Of a stretch of DNA of 64,000 nt, positions 1-9,185 are shown in pieces. Origin of the DNA: Endosaccharibacter trunci (GTDB lineage Bacteria; Pseudomonadota; Alphaproteobacteria; Acetobacterales; Acetobacteraceae); contig JAMSKV010000013.1 of the NCBI GenBank assembly GCA_024515975.1, forward strand, positions 1 through 64,000, read 5' to 3'. Numbering within the stretch: the first letter of the stretch is position 1; each line of letters opens with the position of its first letter. Under the pieces are notes generated by a model. That model worked only from the letters and a program-made list of their open reading frames with translations, was not told where the DNA came from and did not search any database. The position numbers were made by a program, and so were the translations under genes.

Positions 1-201
1 AGCGAGATTGCCCGCAACGTCCAGCAGACCGCCGGCAGCACGCGCATGGTGACCGACAACATCGTCGAGATCAGCCGCTCGGCCCAGAACAATGGGGCCG
101 CCGCCACCCAGGTGATGGCGTCTGCTGGCGAGCTGTCCCGCCAGGCGGAAACACTGAACCACGAGGTCGCCCAATTCCTGCGCCTGGTGAAAAGCGCCTG
201 A
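1..201 (+). CDS. Methyl-accepting chemotaxis protein, C-terminal end (partial)
   Basis: The reading frame is open from base 1 to a TGA at 199-201 and gives 66 residues, so the gene begins outside the window. The residues form an alpha-helical, Ala/Gln/Ser-rich stretch with NVQQTAGSTRMVTDNI and GAAATQVMASAGELS. This is typical of the membrane-distal end of the cytoplasmic signalling coiled coil of chemoreceptors, which contacts CheA and CheW further upstream. No CheR/CheB-tethering pentapeptide is seen at the C-terminus (it ends LRLVKSA). The sensing domain and ligand cannot be judged from this fragment. A chemoreceptor fits with the flagellar genes at 41-45 kb. Confidence 0.8.
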   Translation, partial: SEIARNVQQTAGSTRMVTDNIVEISRSAQNNGAAATQVMASAGELSRQAETLNHEVAQFLRLVKSA

Positions 202-294
202 GACAGCGAGGGGCTGGCAAAACGCCGCCCGGCAGGAACTGCGCCCAGGCGGTCGCGTCCTGCGGTCTCGCGGCGCCAGTGTGCGCCGATCAGG

Positions 295-332
295 CGTGGA
301 TCGCGCGCGGTTTGAAACGCGTGCGATCCACG
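295..332. terminator. Long hairpin between the chemoreceptor and cysI
   Basis: A 10-bp perfect stem (CGTGGATCGC at 295-304, GCGATCCACG at 323-332) extends inward by about five more pairs, one of them G-T, around the loop GTTTGAAA. It lies between two convergent genes, the chemoreceptor ending at 201 and the sulfite reductase ending at 403. That position suits a bidirectional terminator, but no clear T-run follows on either strand. Confidence 0.4.
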
Positions 333-402
333 TCGCGCTTTCGCCGATTTGGTCCGCCCGCCTCCGCTGCGGCCATGGTCCGAAGGTCGAGGGGGCGACG
401 AC

Positions 403-2157
403 CTATTGCGGCTTGGGCAGTGCCCCGTCCGGCGCGCCGATCATCGCCAGCAGCGCGTCGCGTCCCAGACGGGAGCAGAACGGGCCGAAGCCTTCATCCT
501 CCAGCCCCTGTTCCGCCCAGCCGGCGAACAACGGCGCGAACGCCTCGCCCAGACGCGCTTCCGGCACGCGCTCCAGCAAGCGGAACGACAGGCTATGCCC
601 ATCGAAATCGCCGCCGACATAGATGGCGTAGTGCCCGGGAATCCGGCCCACCAGGCCGATATCGCCGGAATAGGAGCGGGCGCAGCCATTGGGGCAGCCG
701 GTGATCCGCAGGCTGATGCGGCGATCCTGCAGCCCGTGTCCGCGCAGGATCGAATCGAGGCTGGCGACGATCGGCTCGCGCACGCGCTCGGCTTCGGTCA
801 GCGCGAGGCCGCAGGTGGGAAGGGCGGGGCAGGCAAGGGCGAAACGTTCGAAGGTGGAGAGCGCGCCGGCCGGCACCACGCGATGTTCGGCCAGGATGCG
901 GTCGATCTCGTCCTTGTGCTCCGGCCGCACGTTGGAGAGCAGCACGTCCTGCTGCGCCGTCATCACCGGATCGACCCGGAACCGCTCCACGATCTCGCGG
1001 AGAGCCGTGCGCAGCGTGCTCGTCTCGCTGTCGCCGATCCGTCCGGAGGGCACGGGCACGCCCAGCCACCAGAGACCGTCCCCCTGCTCGTGCCAGCCGA
1101 GCAGCTCCGGGATATGCAGCCGGTCGGTCGGCCGGGGCGGATCGAGCGCGCGTCCCGCGTAGGTGTCGAGCTGCTGCTTGCACCAGGGCAGGCCGTGATC
1201 TTTCACCACGTATTTCAGCCGCGCACGCTTGCGGTCGGTACGGCCGCCATGGTCGCGATGCAGCGACACCACCCAGCGCGCCGCATTCTCGAGTTCGTCA
1301 GGGCCGACGAAGCAGATCGGCGAAGCTAGGCGCGGAAAGGTGTCGGCGCGGTTATGCGTCATGCCAAGCCCGCCGCCGATGGCGACATTGTAGCCCAGCA
1401 GCGTGTCGGCCTCGTCGAACACGGCGATGAAGGCGAGGTCGTTCGCCAGCACGTCGGCGCTGTTATCCTCCGGCGTGGCCAGGCCGATCTTGAACTTCCG
1501 CGGCAGATAGGTGTCGCCGTAAAGCGGATCGTGCTCGTCGAATCCGGCCACCGGCTCCTCGTCGAGAAAGATCTGGTAGTAGCCCCGGCTCTTCGGCAGC
1601 AAGGCCGTGGACAGGAGGCGCGCGTCGTCCTGCAGGCGCAGATGGCGCGCATCACGTCGCGGCGCCGCGGTGGTCATGACGTTGCGCACCACGTCGCCGC
1701 AGGCGCTCATGGTGGTCAGCAAGGTGTGGTTGATCGCCGCGATCGTCGGCTTGAGATCCGCCTTCAACACGCCGTGGAACTGGATGCCCTGACGCGTCGT
1801 GATGCGGAGCGTGCCGTTGGCATAGTCGTCGGCCAGCTTATCGAGCGCCAGATATTGGTCGGCCGTGAGCATGCCGCCGGGCATGCGCACGCGCACCATG
1901 AACTGGTATTCCTTCTCGAGCTTGCGCTGCTTGCGCTCGGTCGCGGTGTCGCGGTCGAACTGCTCGTAGGAGCCATGGAATTTCAGCAGGTTGTAGGCAT
2001 CCTCGCTGACCTGGATGCCGCCCTCGGCGAGCTCCTCAGCCAGCCTTCCGCGCAGCCCGAGGCTGTTCAGCTTCAGCGTTTCCACGCCGGTCAGCTTCTT
2101 GGGCGCCGAGGTGGGCGCGCCGGTAGCGGGGGTCGCGGGAACGGTCTGATCGGGCAC
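403..2157 (-). CDS. cysI: Sulfite reductase hemoprotein (CysI-type)
   Basis: 584 residues. The family reduces sulfite to sulfide with siroheme coupled to a 4Fe-4S cluster, in the cytoplasmic cysteine pathway. The four cluster cysteines are visible as CPALPTC (C443, C449) and CPNGC (C488, C492). The upstream parts match the duplicated sulfite/nitrite reductase half-domains (RITTRQGIQFHG near residue 120; HLRLQDDARLLS; VAIGGGLGM). I chose the GTG at 2157 because GAAGG lies about 10 bases upstream; an in-frame TTG at 2166 would leave that site only one base away. No cysJ flavoprotein or cysH is adjacent, so the electron donor is unknown. cysK lies nearby at 3594. A nitrite reductase is a less likely alternative. 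Confidence 0.88.
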   Translation of the reverse strand: MPDQTVPATPATGAPTSAPKKLTGVETLKLNSLGLRGRLAEELAEGGIQVSEDAYNLLKFHGSYEQFDRDTATERKQRKLEKEYQFMVRVRMPGGMLTADQYLALDKLADDYANGTLRITTRQGIQFHGVLKADLKPTIAAINHTLLTTMSACGDVVRNVMTTAAPRRDARHLRLQDDARLLSTALLPKSRGYYQIFLDEEPVAGFDEHDPLYGDTYLPRKFKIGLATPEDNSADVLANDLAFIAVFDEADTLLGYNVAIGGGLGMTHNRADTFPRLASPICFVGPDELENAARWVVSLHRDHGGRTDRKRARLKYVVKDHGLPWCKQQLDTYAGRALDPPRPTDRLHIPELLGWHEQGDGLWWLGVPVPSGRIGDSETSTLRTALREIVERFRVDPVMTAQQDVLLSNVRPEHKDEIDRILAEHRVVPAGALSTFERFALACPALPTCGLALTEAERVREPIVASLDSILRGHGLQDRRISLRITGCPNGCARSYSGDIGLVGRIPGHYAIYVGGDFDGHSLSFRLLERVPEARLGEAFAPLFAGWAEQGLEDEGFGPFCSRLGRDALLAMIGAPDGALPKPQ

Positions 2158-2231
2158 GAGAAACAAACCTTCGGGATGCGGGATGTCGGCCGGAACGGGT
2201 CTTCCGGCCGTGGAAAGCGAAGAGGCCGAGA

Positions 2232-2873
2232 CTACTTCGCCGTTCCGGGCTGCTTGACCAGGCGCAGATACGGCTTGAGCGTCTTCCAGCCGTCGGGAAA
2301 CAGCCCCTTGGCAGTCTCGTCATTGACGCTGGGCGCGATGATCACGTCGTCGCCATGCTTCCAGTTCGCCGGCGTGGTGACCTTGTGCGCGTCTGTGAGC
2401 TGCAGGCTGTCGATCACCCGTAGCACCTCGTCGAAATTGCGGCCGGCGGAGGGCGGATAGGTGAGGCTGAGCCGCACCTTCTTGTTCGGGTCGATCACGA
2501 ACACCGTGCGCACGGTGATGGTCGGGTCTGCATCCGGATGCACCATGCCGTACAGGTTCGACACCTTGCGGTCGGGATCGGCGATCATCGGAAAATCGAC
2601 GGCGGAGCCCTGGGTCTCCGCGATATCGCCTTCCCAGGCGTGGTGGCTGTCCACCGGGTCCACCGACAGGCCGATCACCTTGACGTTGCGCTTGGCCCAT
2701 TCCGGGGCGAGCTTCGCCACCGCACCCAGCTCGGTGGTGCAGACCGGGGTGAAATCCTTCGGATGGCTGAACAGAACGCCCCAGCTATTGCCAAGCCACT
2801 CGTGGAACCGGATTCGGCCCTGGGTCGTATCCTGCTCGAAATCGGGTGCGATCTGGCCCAGTTGGATCGACAT
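2232..2873 (-). CDS. Peroxiredoxin, 1-Cys (Prx6-like)
   Basis: 213 residues. It is expected to reduce hydrogen peroxide and organic peroxides through the peroxidatic cysteine C45 in FTPVCTTE. No second (resolving) cysteine is visible, and the long C-terminal part (DVIIAPSVNDETAKGLFPDGWKTL) is characteristic of the Prx6/1-Cys branch, about 210-220 residues. The start is the ATG at 2873, with AAGGGA eight bases upstream; an open frame extends further upstream without family similarity. It lies just upstream of the sulfite reductase on the same strand (74-base gap). Adjacency to sulfur genes suggests, but does not prove, shared oxidative or sulfur control. Confidence 0.9.
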   Translation of the reverse strand: MSIQLGQIAPDFEQDTTQGRIRFHEWLGNSWGVLFSHPKDFTPVCTTELGAVAKLAPEWAKRNVKVIGLSVDPVDSHHAWEGDIAETQGSAVDFPMIADPDRKVSNLYGMVHPDADPTITVRTVFVIDPNKKVRLSLTYPPSAGRNFDEVLRVIDSLQLTDAHKVTTPANWKHGDDVIIAPSVNDETAKGLFPDGWKTLKPYLRLVKQPGTAK

Positions 2874-3033
2874 GAGAACTGTCCCTTCGGTGCTGCGGAG
2901 CGGCTGACACGGTTCGAGCGTGGAATCCTTCGATAACACGCAAAACGATCGGCAGCGTCAATCCGACCACGATGCAGGTCTGTGGATTGCGCCGCGCAAG
3001 TGAGGCGTCGCCCGAAAACGGCGAGCCTACCGC

Positions 3034-3483
3034 CTATATGGAGAAGGAGATCGGCTCGGAAAGGGGGCGGCGCAAACCGGCGGCCTCCGCACGTCGCACC
3101 AGGTCGTCGAGAGTGAGCCCGTCCAGCTCGGCCCGCAGCTTGTCGTCGAGCGCGCGCCAGCTGGGTTCCACCACCTTGGCGAACAAGGCGCCCACCGGAC
3201 CGTCCTCGCCGCCGGCATCCTCGGCGATGGTCACGTCGACCACGTCGCTCAGGCGGATATCGCGACGCGGGCGGCCGAGCCGGTAGCCGCCACGCGGCCC
3301 GCGGATGCTTTCCAGCAGCGCGGAACGCGACAGGGCCTGCAGCACCGGCTCGATGCCGCGACGGGCCAGGCCTGCCCGCTCGGCGATATCGGCAGCGCTC
3401 ACCGTGCCGGACCGTCCGGCGTGGAACGCCACGTCCAGCATGATCAGCACGGCGACCATCGCACGATCCCGGCGCAGCAGCAT
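3034..3483 (-). CDS. Rrf2-family transcriptional regulator without Fe-S cysteines
   Basis: 149 residues with the Rrf2 winged-helix pattern: VSAADIAERAGLARRGIEPVLQAL (recognition region) and SIRGPRGGYRLGRPRRDI (wing). Unlike IscR, NsrR or RirA it contains no cysteine, so it cannot bind a Cys-ligated Fe-S cluster. In this it resembles CymR-like members, which in Bacillus use CysK as sensor partner. The start chosen is the ATG at 3483 with GGGGA seven bases upstream; an ATG six bases earlier is possible. It is divergent from cysK with 110 bases between them, and a 21-base inverted repeat lies in that gap. Control of cysK and sulfur genes is an inference from position. Confidence 0.85.
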   Translation of the reverse strand: MLLRRDRAMVAVLIMLDVAFHAGRSGTVSAADIAERAGLARRGIEPVLQALSRSALLESIRGPRGGYRLGRPRRDIRLSDVVDVTIAEDAGGEDGPVGALFAKVVEPSWRALDDKLRAELDGLTLDDLVRRAEAAGLRRPLSEPISFSI

Positions 3484-3550
3484 TCCCATATCCCCAGTCT
3501 CTGGCGCCGGACGGCATCCGTTCCCGCGTTGCACGCTGCATACCAGTTCC

Positions 3551-3571
3551 GCGTCGTCTTATCCACGACGC
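3551..3571. promoter_or_regulatory. Inverted repeat, candidate operator for the Rrf2 regulator / cysK
   Basis: GCGTCGT at 3551-3557 and ACGACGC at 3565-3571 form a perfect 7-bp inverted repeat with a 7-base spacer, centred about 33 bases upstream of the cysK ATG. A TTATAG at 3581-3586 could be the cysK -10 element, placing the repeat near the -35 position. The role as operator is inferred from symmetry and location. Confidence 0.45.
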
Positions 3572-3593
3572 AGATCGGTGTTATAGAAGGGGC

Positions 3594-4589
3594 ATGACAA
3601 AGAACGATCGGCCGCCTCCTTCCGTCGCTCTCGGTTTCGCGGCGCCGCGAGGCCGGATCTACAACTCCGTGGTGGAAACCATCGGCGGCACGCCCCTGGT
3701 GGCGCTGCCCCGCCTGACCGCCGAGGACGGGTTGCTGTCGCGGGTCGCGCTGAAGCTGGAATTCTTCAATCCGCTCGGCTCGGTGAAGGACCGGATCGGC
3801 GCCGCCATGGTGCTGAACGCCGAACGCGAAGGGCTCATCGCCCCCGGACGCACCGTCCTGGTCGAGCCGACCTCGGGCAATACGGGCATCGCGCTCGCTT
3901 TCGTCGCCGCCGCGCGCGGTTATCGCCTGATCGTGACCATGCCGGAAGGCGCGTCGATCGAGCGGCGCAAGATGCTGCGCCTGATGGACGTGCAGCTCGA
4001 ACTGACACCGGCCCGCCTCGGCATGGCCGGCGCCATCGCCCGCGCCCAGGAGATCCTCAACGAGACTCCCGATAGCTGGATGCCGCGCCAGTTCGACAAC
4101 CCGTCCAACCCCGAAATCCATGCCGCCACCACGGCCGAGGAGATCTGGGCCGACACGGCGGGCGAGATCGACATCGTGGTCGCGGGGATCGGCACGGGTG
4201 GCACCGCCACCGGCATCGCCCGCGCGCTCAAGCCGCGCCGGCCGGGTCTGAAGGTGTTCGGCGTGGAGCCCACCGAAAGCGCCGTGCTGAACGGTGACGA
4301 ACCCGGGCCGCACGGCATCCAGGGAATCGGACCCGGCTTCTGTCCGACGGTTCTGGAACTGAACGCGCTGGACGGGGTGATCACGGTCTCCGAGCGCGAA
4401 TCCATCGCAGCGGCGCGACGTTGCGCCCGCATGGAAGGGCTGCCGATCGGCATCTCGTCGGGCGCCGCTCTGCATGCCGCCTTGGGTCTGGCGGCGAAAA
4501 AGGAAAACAAGGGCAAGCAGATCGTCGCGATCGTGCCGTCCTTTGCCGAGCGCTACCTGTCGACCTCGCTGTTCGCCGGAATGACCTGA
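3594..4589 (+). CDS. cysK: Cysteine synthase A (O-acetylserine sulfhydrylase)
   Basis: 331 residues. It joins O-acetylserine and sulfide to give cysteine, using PLP in the cytoplasm. The PLP lysine is K65 in FNPLGSVKDRIG; the substrate loop is PTSGNTGIAL; the phosphate-binding loop is GIGTGGTATG; ISSGAALHAAL lies near the C-terminus. A short N-terminal extension (about 20 residues) precedes the usual start of the fold. The ATG at 3594 follows AAGGGGC with good spacing. It is divergent from the Rrf2 regulator, and the sulfite reductase on the other side of that gene would supply sulfide. Confidence 0.93.
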   Translation: MTKNDRPPPSVALGFAAPRGRIYNSVVETIGGTPLVALPRLTAEDGLLSRVALKLEFFNPLGSVKDRIGAAMVLNAEREGLIAPGRTVLVEPTSGNTGIALAFVAAARGYRLIVTMPEGASIERRKMLRLMDVQLELTPARLGMAGAIARAQEILNETPDSWMPRQFDNPSNPEIHAATTAEEIWADTAGEIDIVVAGIGTGGTATGIARALKPRRPGLKVFGVEPTESAVLNGDEPGPHGIQGIGPGFCPTVLELNALDGVITVSERESIAAARRCARMEGLPIGISSGAALHAALGLAAKKENKGKQIVAIVPSFAERYLSTSLFAGMT

Positions 4590-4600
4590 CGGCAGGGCGG

Positions 4601-4630
4601 ATGGCGCGCGCTTTCAGGACCGCGCCATCG
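4601..4630. terminator. Hairpin between convergent cysK and ompA-like gene
   Basis: GATGGCGCG (4601-4609) pairs with CGCGCCATC (4622-4630), a perfect 9-bp stem with a 12-base loop. It lies 11 bases after the cysK stop and just before the end of the convergent gene, so it could terminate both. No strong T-run is seen. Confidence 0.45.
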
Positions 4631-4636
4631 AGACGC

Positions 4637-5785
4637 TCAGTTTAGGATGATTTCCACCCGGCGGTTCTGCGGCTCGCGCGCGTTGGGGCCTGTCGGCACC
4701 AGCGGGTGAGTTTCGCCGAAGCCATGGATATCGATGGCCGAGGCCGGAACGCCGTCGCGCACCAGCTCCGCCTGCACGCTCTTCGCGCGACGCACCGACA
4801 GCGCCTGGTTGTAGGCCGCGCCGCGTGCGCCGCCGTGAATGGACGAGGTGTCGGTGTAGCCGTTGACCTCGATGCGCGTGGTCTGGATGTGGGTCGAGGC
4901 CTGCGCCGCCTGGGCGACGATCTCCCGGGCGCGGCCTGTGAGGTCCGACCGATCCCAATCGAAGAACACGAGATAGGTGCGCGCTTCGGCGGGAGCGGGC
5001 GCCGCCGGAATCGCCGGCATGACCGGCGGGGCGGGCGGCGGGGCGGGGTTGAACTCGTAGCGCACGCCCAGCAGCAGGGAGTGGTTGTAGTTGGTCGTGA
5101 TGTCCTGGTTGCCGCGCGACACGCCATAGGGCTTGGGGCCGAACGCGCCCTCGGTGCCGATACCGTCGCCGGTGAAACGCTGCGGGCCGAGCAGGGAGGT
5201 GAAGCGGTATTCCAGCGTGGTGCTCAGGCCGACGACCCACGGAACCGGGACCGACAGGCCGAAAATGCCCTGATACATGAACGAGCCGTCGCTGGTGCCC
5301 CCGATGCGCTCCGCATACGGATAATTCGTGCCGGCATAGTGCGCGGCCATGTGCGACCATCCGTAGCCGGCGCCGACGCCGAAATACGGATAGAGCCAGC
5401 TCTTGCCGATATCCATGTCGAATAGGGCGTTGACCATGCCGCCATAGGTTTCCTGGTAGCCGCCGGCCAGGGTCGGGAAGCGGGTGCCGCGGAAATGCTG
5501 CAGCGGATCGTTGCGGTAGTTGCCTTCGACCTCGAGTCGCAGGCCGTTGCCGAAGCCCCAGCCGACGCTGCCGAGTCCGACCACGCCGGCGCCATAGCGC
5601 AGCTTGCCGCTGGGCTGCTGCGGCGACAGGCGCACCGTCTGGTCCTGCGCCAGATTGCCGCCGCCGCCGAGGCCGACATAGAGCCCCTGCACCGGCTGGG
5701 CGACCGCCTTGGAGGTCGCGCCGATCACGGCACCTCCCGCGAGGGCGAGAGCAGACACCGTCCAGAACCAGTTCCGTCGTTCCAT
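4637..5785 (-). CDS. OmpA-like outer-membrane protein with beta-barrel and peptidoglycan-binding domain
   Basis: 382 residues. An N-terminal signal sequence (NWFWTVSALALAGGAVIGA...KAVAQP) is followed by a beta-barrel-like region with GLYVGLGGGGN and aromatic repeats, a Pro/Ala linker (APPPAPPVMPAIPAAPAPA), then a C-terminal OmpA domain. That domain has FFDWDRSDLT, NGYTDTS and NRRVEIILN, including the Asp and Arg that bind diaminopimelate in this family. It should anchor the outer membrane to peptidoglycan. The ATG at 5785 has AAGGG ten bases upstream; an ATG at 5794 is the alternative. A longer upstream open frame lacks a signal peptide at its start and was not used. Confidence 0.88.
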   Translation of the reverse strand: MERRNWFWTVSALALAGGAVIGATSKAVAQPVQGLYVGLGGGGNLAQDQTVRLSPQQPSGKLRYGAGVVGLGSVGWGFGNGLRLEVEGNYRNDPLQHFRGTRFPTLAGGYQETYGGMVNALFDMDIGKSWLYPYFGVGAGYGWSHMAAHYAGTNYPYAERIGGTSDGSFMYQGIFGLSVPVPWVVGLSTTLEYRFTSLLGPQRFTGDGIGTEGAFGPKPYGVSRGNQDITTNYNHSLLLGVRYEFNPAPPPAPPVMPAIPAAPAPAEARTYLVFFDWDRSDLTGRAREIVAQAAQASTHIQTTRIEVNGYTDTSSIHGGARGAAYNQALSVRRAKSVQAELVRDGVPASAIDIHGFGETHPLVPTGPNAREPQNRRVEIILN

Positions 5786-6257
5786 CGTGCGCATGCCCTT
5801 ATCGCTTCGCCCTGTTGCAAGGCCGGCAGGCGGCCGAGACGCAGCCGCGTTTCCAATCCAAGGCACGTAGCCGATTTCGGCTGCCGAATGAAGCGGGTGC
5901 GTGAGGGGGTGATGCGCCCGCGCAACGCCGCATCTGCGACAGAATGTTGCTGAATGAACAATCTGTGACTTTCCCGCAACAAAGGTCGTGCAACTCGCGG
6001 GAAGGTTCCATGCGGCCATTGCATGGGTGCGGTCCGCTGCCGTTTAAAGAGCCCAACCATCGCCGTGACGGGTTGCCCGCTCCGGTGACCCCCAACCTTT
6101 CGGCGAAAGAGGTCGAACGTCGAGCTGCCGGCAGAAAAATCCGAGAGCACCATTCCGTGATCGGTTCAATGTCGCCTCAAGAACGATCTGTTTCTTTCTG
6201 TGTCTGTCTCGTTCCATTGCGTCCCGGTCCGGCGCAAACGGAAATGGAGTTTATGTG
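5786..6257. other. Intergenic region between ompA-like gene and TonB receptor
   Basis: This stretch of about 470 bases separates two divergent envelope genes and should hold both promoters. It is visibly less GC-rich than the genes around it. I see no convincing gene, long repeat or RNA structure. GGAG at 6246-6249 is the ribosome binding site of the receptor. Confidence 0.5.
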
Positions 6258-9131
6258 ATGACGCCCCGCTTCCTGTCCTCTCGCGCCTTCCTGTGTGGGT
6301 CGATCGCCGCCATGACGCTGGCGCCGGTTCTCGGCGCCGCCCCCGCCCTCGCGCAGATCACCGGAACGCCGTTGGCGGCGACGGCCGCCGCCAGCAGCGC
6401 CGGCACGGCGCCGCCGAGCTCGGAGAACGTGGTCGTGACCGGTTCGCGCCTGCGCACCAGCAACGCGACCGCCGAATCGCCGGTCACCGTGGTCACGGCG
6501 AAGCAGATCGAGCAGTCCTCTGCCCAGACGATCGAGGACGTGCTGACCAAGCTGCCGTCGATCGGAACGGACGGCATCGTGGGCGGCACCAATAACGGCT
6601 CCAATGGCGCCTCGTGCCTCGATATCCGCAACCTCGGCATCACCCGCACCCTGTTCCTCGTCGATGGCCGCCGCTTCGTGCATAGCGGCTTCGGCAACGG
6701 CAACGACTGCGTCGATCTCGACACCATTCCGCTGAACATGGTCGACCGGATCGAAGTGCTGAAGGACGGCGCATCGACCATCTACGGCGCCGACGCCGTG
6801 GCCGGCGTCGTCAACATCATCATGAAGAAGAACTATTCCGGGACGCAGTTGAACCTGGGCGGCCGCATCACCGCTTCCGGCGACAACACCACCGGCGATA
6901 TCGCCGGCCTGACCGGGTTCGACTTTGCCCAGGGCCGCGGCAACGTGACCGTGAGTGGCCGCTACGAGGATTCCGGCCCGGTCTATCAGAAGGACCGCGA
7001 CTGGGCGACGCCGGTCGTGACCGCCGATCAGGGTCTCGGCAATCCCTATCTTCTCGGGTCCGGCTACGTCACCAACGGCCGCGTCTTCAGTTCGGCGGAC
7101 GGAAGTTCGCTCGGCACCGTCGTCAACAACCAGCTCGTCCCGTTCAAGAACCGGTATCTCGGCGCGAATGGCGGCAATCCGGGGGTGAACGGCCGCTACG
7201 ATTACGGCTATGACAGCTACCTGTACAAGCGGCTCACCGACGGACAGCTCGACGGCAACGCGCATTTCGACGTCAACAGCCACCTGACGCTGTACGCCTC
7301 GACCTTCTACACGCACAAGAACACCCAGACGCAGTTGTCCGGCCAGCCTGTCACCGGCAACCCGAACACCGGGCAGTCCTTCGATATCCCGCAGGGCAAC
7401 CCGTATGCGGAAGCGCTCGGCATTGATCAGGACGTGTTCATGACGCGTCGAATCACCGACTGGGGTGTGCGCGACTACAACTCCAGCACCGATACCTGGC
7501 AGGCCACCGGCGGCGCGCGCGGCAATATCTGGGGCAACTGGGATTACGACGCGTACTACACCTACGGAAAGTCGGTCACCAACATCGCCTATACCGGCCA
7601 GGTGCAGTGGAGCCATCTCGAGAACTCGGTGGGCTTCGAAAGCCTCAACGATGGCGTTATCGATGACGGCATCTACAATCCCGGCGTCTGCACCGGCAAT
7701 TGTGTGCCGTTGAATCCGTTCGGCGCCAACAATGCGAGCCCGGGCGCGATCAAGTACGACACCTTCACCGCGCATTCCGCGGCCATCTATCAGTTCCGCG
7801 ACATCGGCGCGACCATCACCAACAACAAGCTGCTGAAGCTGCCCTACGGTCCGCTCGGCCTCGCTTTGGGCATGGAGCATCGTGGCGAAAACGGCGCCTA
7901 TCATCCCGACGCCATCATCAACGCCGGCGATTCCACGGCGGCGATCGAGAACCCAACCGGCGGCGGCTTCAACGTGACGGAAGTGTTCGGCGAGTTGAAC
8001 ATCCCGCTGCTGAAGAACCTGATCCTGGCCAAGGATCTGCACGCCGATATCTCTGGCCGCTGGTCCGACTACAACACGTTCGGTTCGGTGGAGAACTGGA
8101 AGGCCGGCATCAACTGGTCGCCGACCCGCGACATCCGCTTCCGCGCCAATATCGGCACCTCGGTGCGTCAGCCGGCGATCGCCGAAGCGTTCGGCGGCCG
8201 CACGCTGAGCTTCAACCAGGCGACCGATCCCTGCGACATGAACTACTCCGCGGCCGGCAACCCGAATGTCGTGGCCAACTGCGCCAGCCAGGGCATCAAC
8301 AACAAGACCTACAATGAAACCAGCCAGCAGATCGCTACGCTGACCGGCGGCAACCCGCAGCTCAATCCGGAATCGGCGCGCACCTATACGATCGGCACGG
8401 TGCTGACGCCGCGCTGGGTCCCGCATCTGTCGGCCGAGATCGACTACTGGCACACCAAGATCGAGAACCAGATCGGCACCACCGGCACGCAGTTCGTGGT
8501 CGACCAGTGCTATCAGAGCGCGAACTTCTCGAGCCCCTACTGCCAGTATTCCGGCCAGCGTCTCGCGTCTGGCCAGATCAACAACGTGGTTGCGGTCTAT
8601 CAGAATCTGGGCGAGCTGCGGTCCAACGGCATCGATTTCGATCTCAGCTATTACTGGAACCTCGGTCACGGCCAGCGTCTGACGCTGACCAACGAGCTGA
8701 CGGATCTGGTGGGCTTCACCCAGCAGCTGCAGCCGAACGGGCCGTTCCTGAACCTGAAGGGCCGCATCACCGCCATCAACACCGGCCTGTATCCGGCGGG
8801 CTATCCGGTGCTGCGTGACAACGCGACGCTGGCCTACTCCAATGGCGGCTTCAGCTTCGCCTGGACGATGCGTTACATCGACGGCATGAACTACGCCGAT
8901 GCGAGCGGCACCTCTCCGGATGCCGGCAGCCGGTTCATCAAGACGAACGAGGTATTCTACCACGACATCGTGGCCACCTATAACTGGAAGAAGTTCCAGC
9001 TCGTGGGCGGTATCGACAACCTATTCGACCGCACTCCGCCGTTCGTTCTGGATACCAGCATCAACACCGCGTCTCAGGTCTACGACGTGCTGGGCCGCAC
9101 CTTCTACGCTCGCCTGCAGGTCCGCTTCTGA
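6258..9131 (+). CDS. TonB-dependent outer-membrane receptor
   Basis: 957 residues. A signal peptide ends near APALAQ (about residue 33). The plug domain follows, with PVTVVTAKQIEQSSAQTIED, LDIRNLGITRTLFLVDGRR and VDRIEVLKDGASTIYGADAVAGVVNII. The rest is a long beta-barrel ending in the expected aromatic residue (ARLQVRF). The family imports iron chelates, cobalamin or large organic molecules using TonB energy; the substrate is not evident and no transporter genes adjoin. Paired cysteines (for example CLDIRN/CVDL in the plug) suggest disulfides. I start at the ATG 6258, eight bases after GGAG, rather than at the GTG codon just before it. Confidence 0.93.
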   Translation: MTPRFLSSRAFLCGSIAAMTLAPVLGAAPALAQITGTPLAATAAASSAGTAPPSSENVVVTGSRLRTSNATAESPVTVVTAKQIEQSSAQTIEDVLTKLPSIGTDGIVGGTNNGSNGASCLDIRNLGITRTLFLVDGRRFVHSGFGNGNDCVDLDTIPLNMVDRIEVLKDGASTIYGADAVAGVVNIIMKKNYSGTQLNLGGRITASGDNTTGDIAGLTGFDFAQGRGNVTVSGRYEDSGPVYQKDRDWATPVVTADQGLGNPYLLGSGYVTNGRVFSSADGSSLGTVVNNQLVPFKNRYLGANGGNPGVNGRYDYGYDSYLYKRLTDGQLDGNAHFDVNSHLTLYASTFYTHKNTQTQLSGQPVTGNPNTGQSFDIPQGNPYAEALGIDQDVFMTRRITDWGVRDYNSSTDTWQATGGARGNIWGNWDYDAYYTYGKSVTNIAYTGQVQWSHLENSVGFESLNDGVIDDGIYNPGVCTGNCVPLNPFGANNASPGAIKYDTFTAHSAAIYQFRDIGATITNNKLLKLPYGPLGLALGMEHRGENGAYHPDAIINAGDSTAAIENPTGGGFNVTEVFGELNIPLLKNLILAKDLHADISGRWSDYNTFGSVENWKAGINWSPTRDIRFRANIGTSVRQPAIAEAFGGRTLSFNQATDPCDMNYSAAGNPNVVANCASQGINNKTYNETSQQIATLTGGNPQLNPESARTYTIGTVLTPRWVPHLSAEIDYWHTKIENQIGTTGTQFVVDQCYQSANFSSPYCQYSGQRLASGQINNVVAVYQNLGELRSNGIDFDLSYYWNLGHGQRLTLTNELTDLVGFTQQLQPNGPFLNLKGRITAINTGLYPAGYPVLRDNATLAYSNGGFSFAWTMRYIDGMNYADASGTSPDAGSRFIKTNEVFYHDIVATYNWKKFQLVGGIDNLFDRTPPFVLDTSINTASQVYDVLGRTFYARLQVRF

Positions 9132-9139
9132 TCTGAACC

Positions 9140-9170
9140 GGCCCGGCCGTTTTCCCGACGGCCGGCCTTT
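9140..9170 (+). terminator. Rho-independent terminator of the TonB receptor gene
   Basis: CGGCCGT (9144-9150) pairs with ACGGCCG (9158-9164) around the loop TTTCCCG, with flanking GGC/GCC extending the stem, followed by TTTGTTG. It starts about ten bases after the stop codon. The following lipoprotein gene starts at 9186, so some read-through is possible. Confidence 0.6.
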
Positions 9171-9185
9171 GTTGAGGGGTGCGTC

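Noticed and set aside
6177-8963. Very long open frame on the minus strand opposite the TonB receptor
   Set aside because: It mirrors the receptor gene's codon phase; the translation is low-complexity Ala/Val/Arg with no family, and the plus-strand gene has full TonB receptor motifs.
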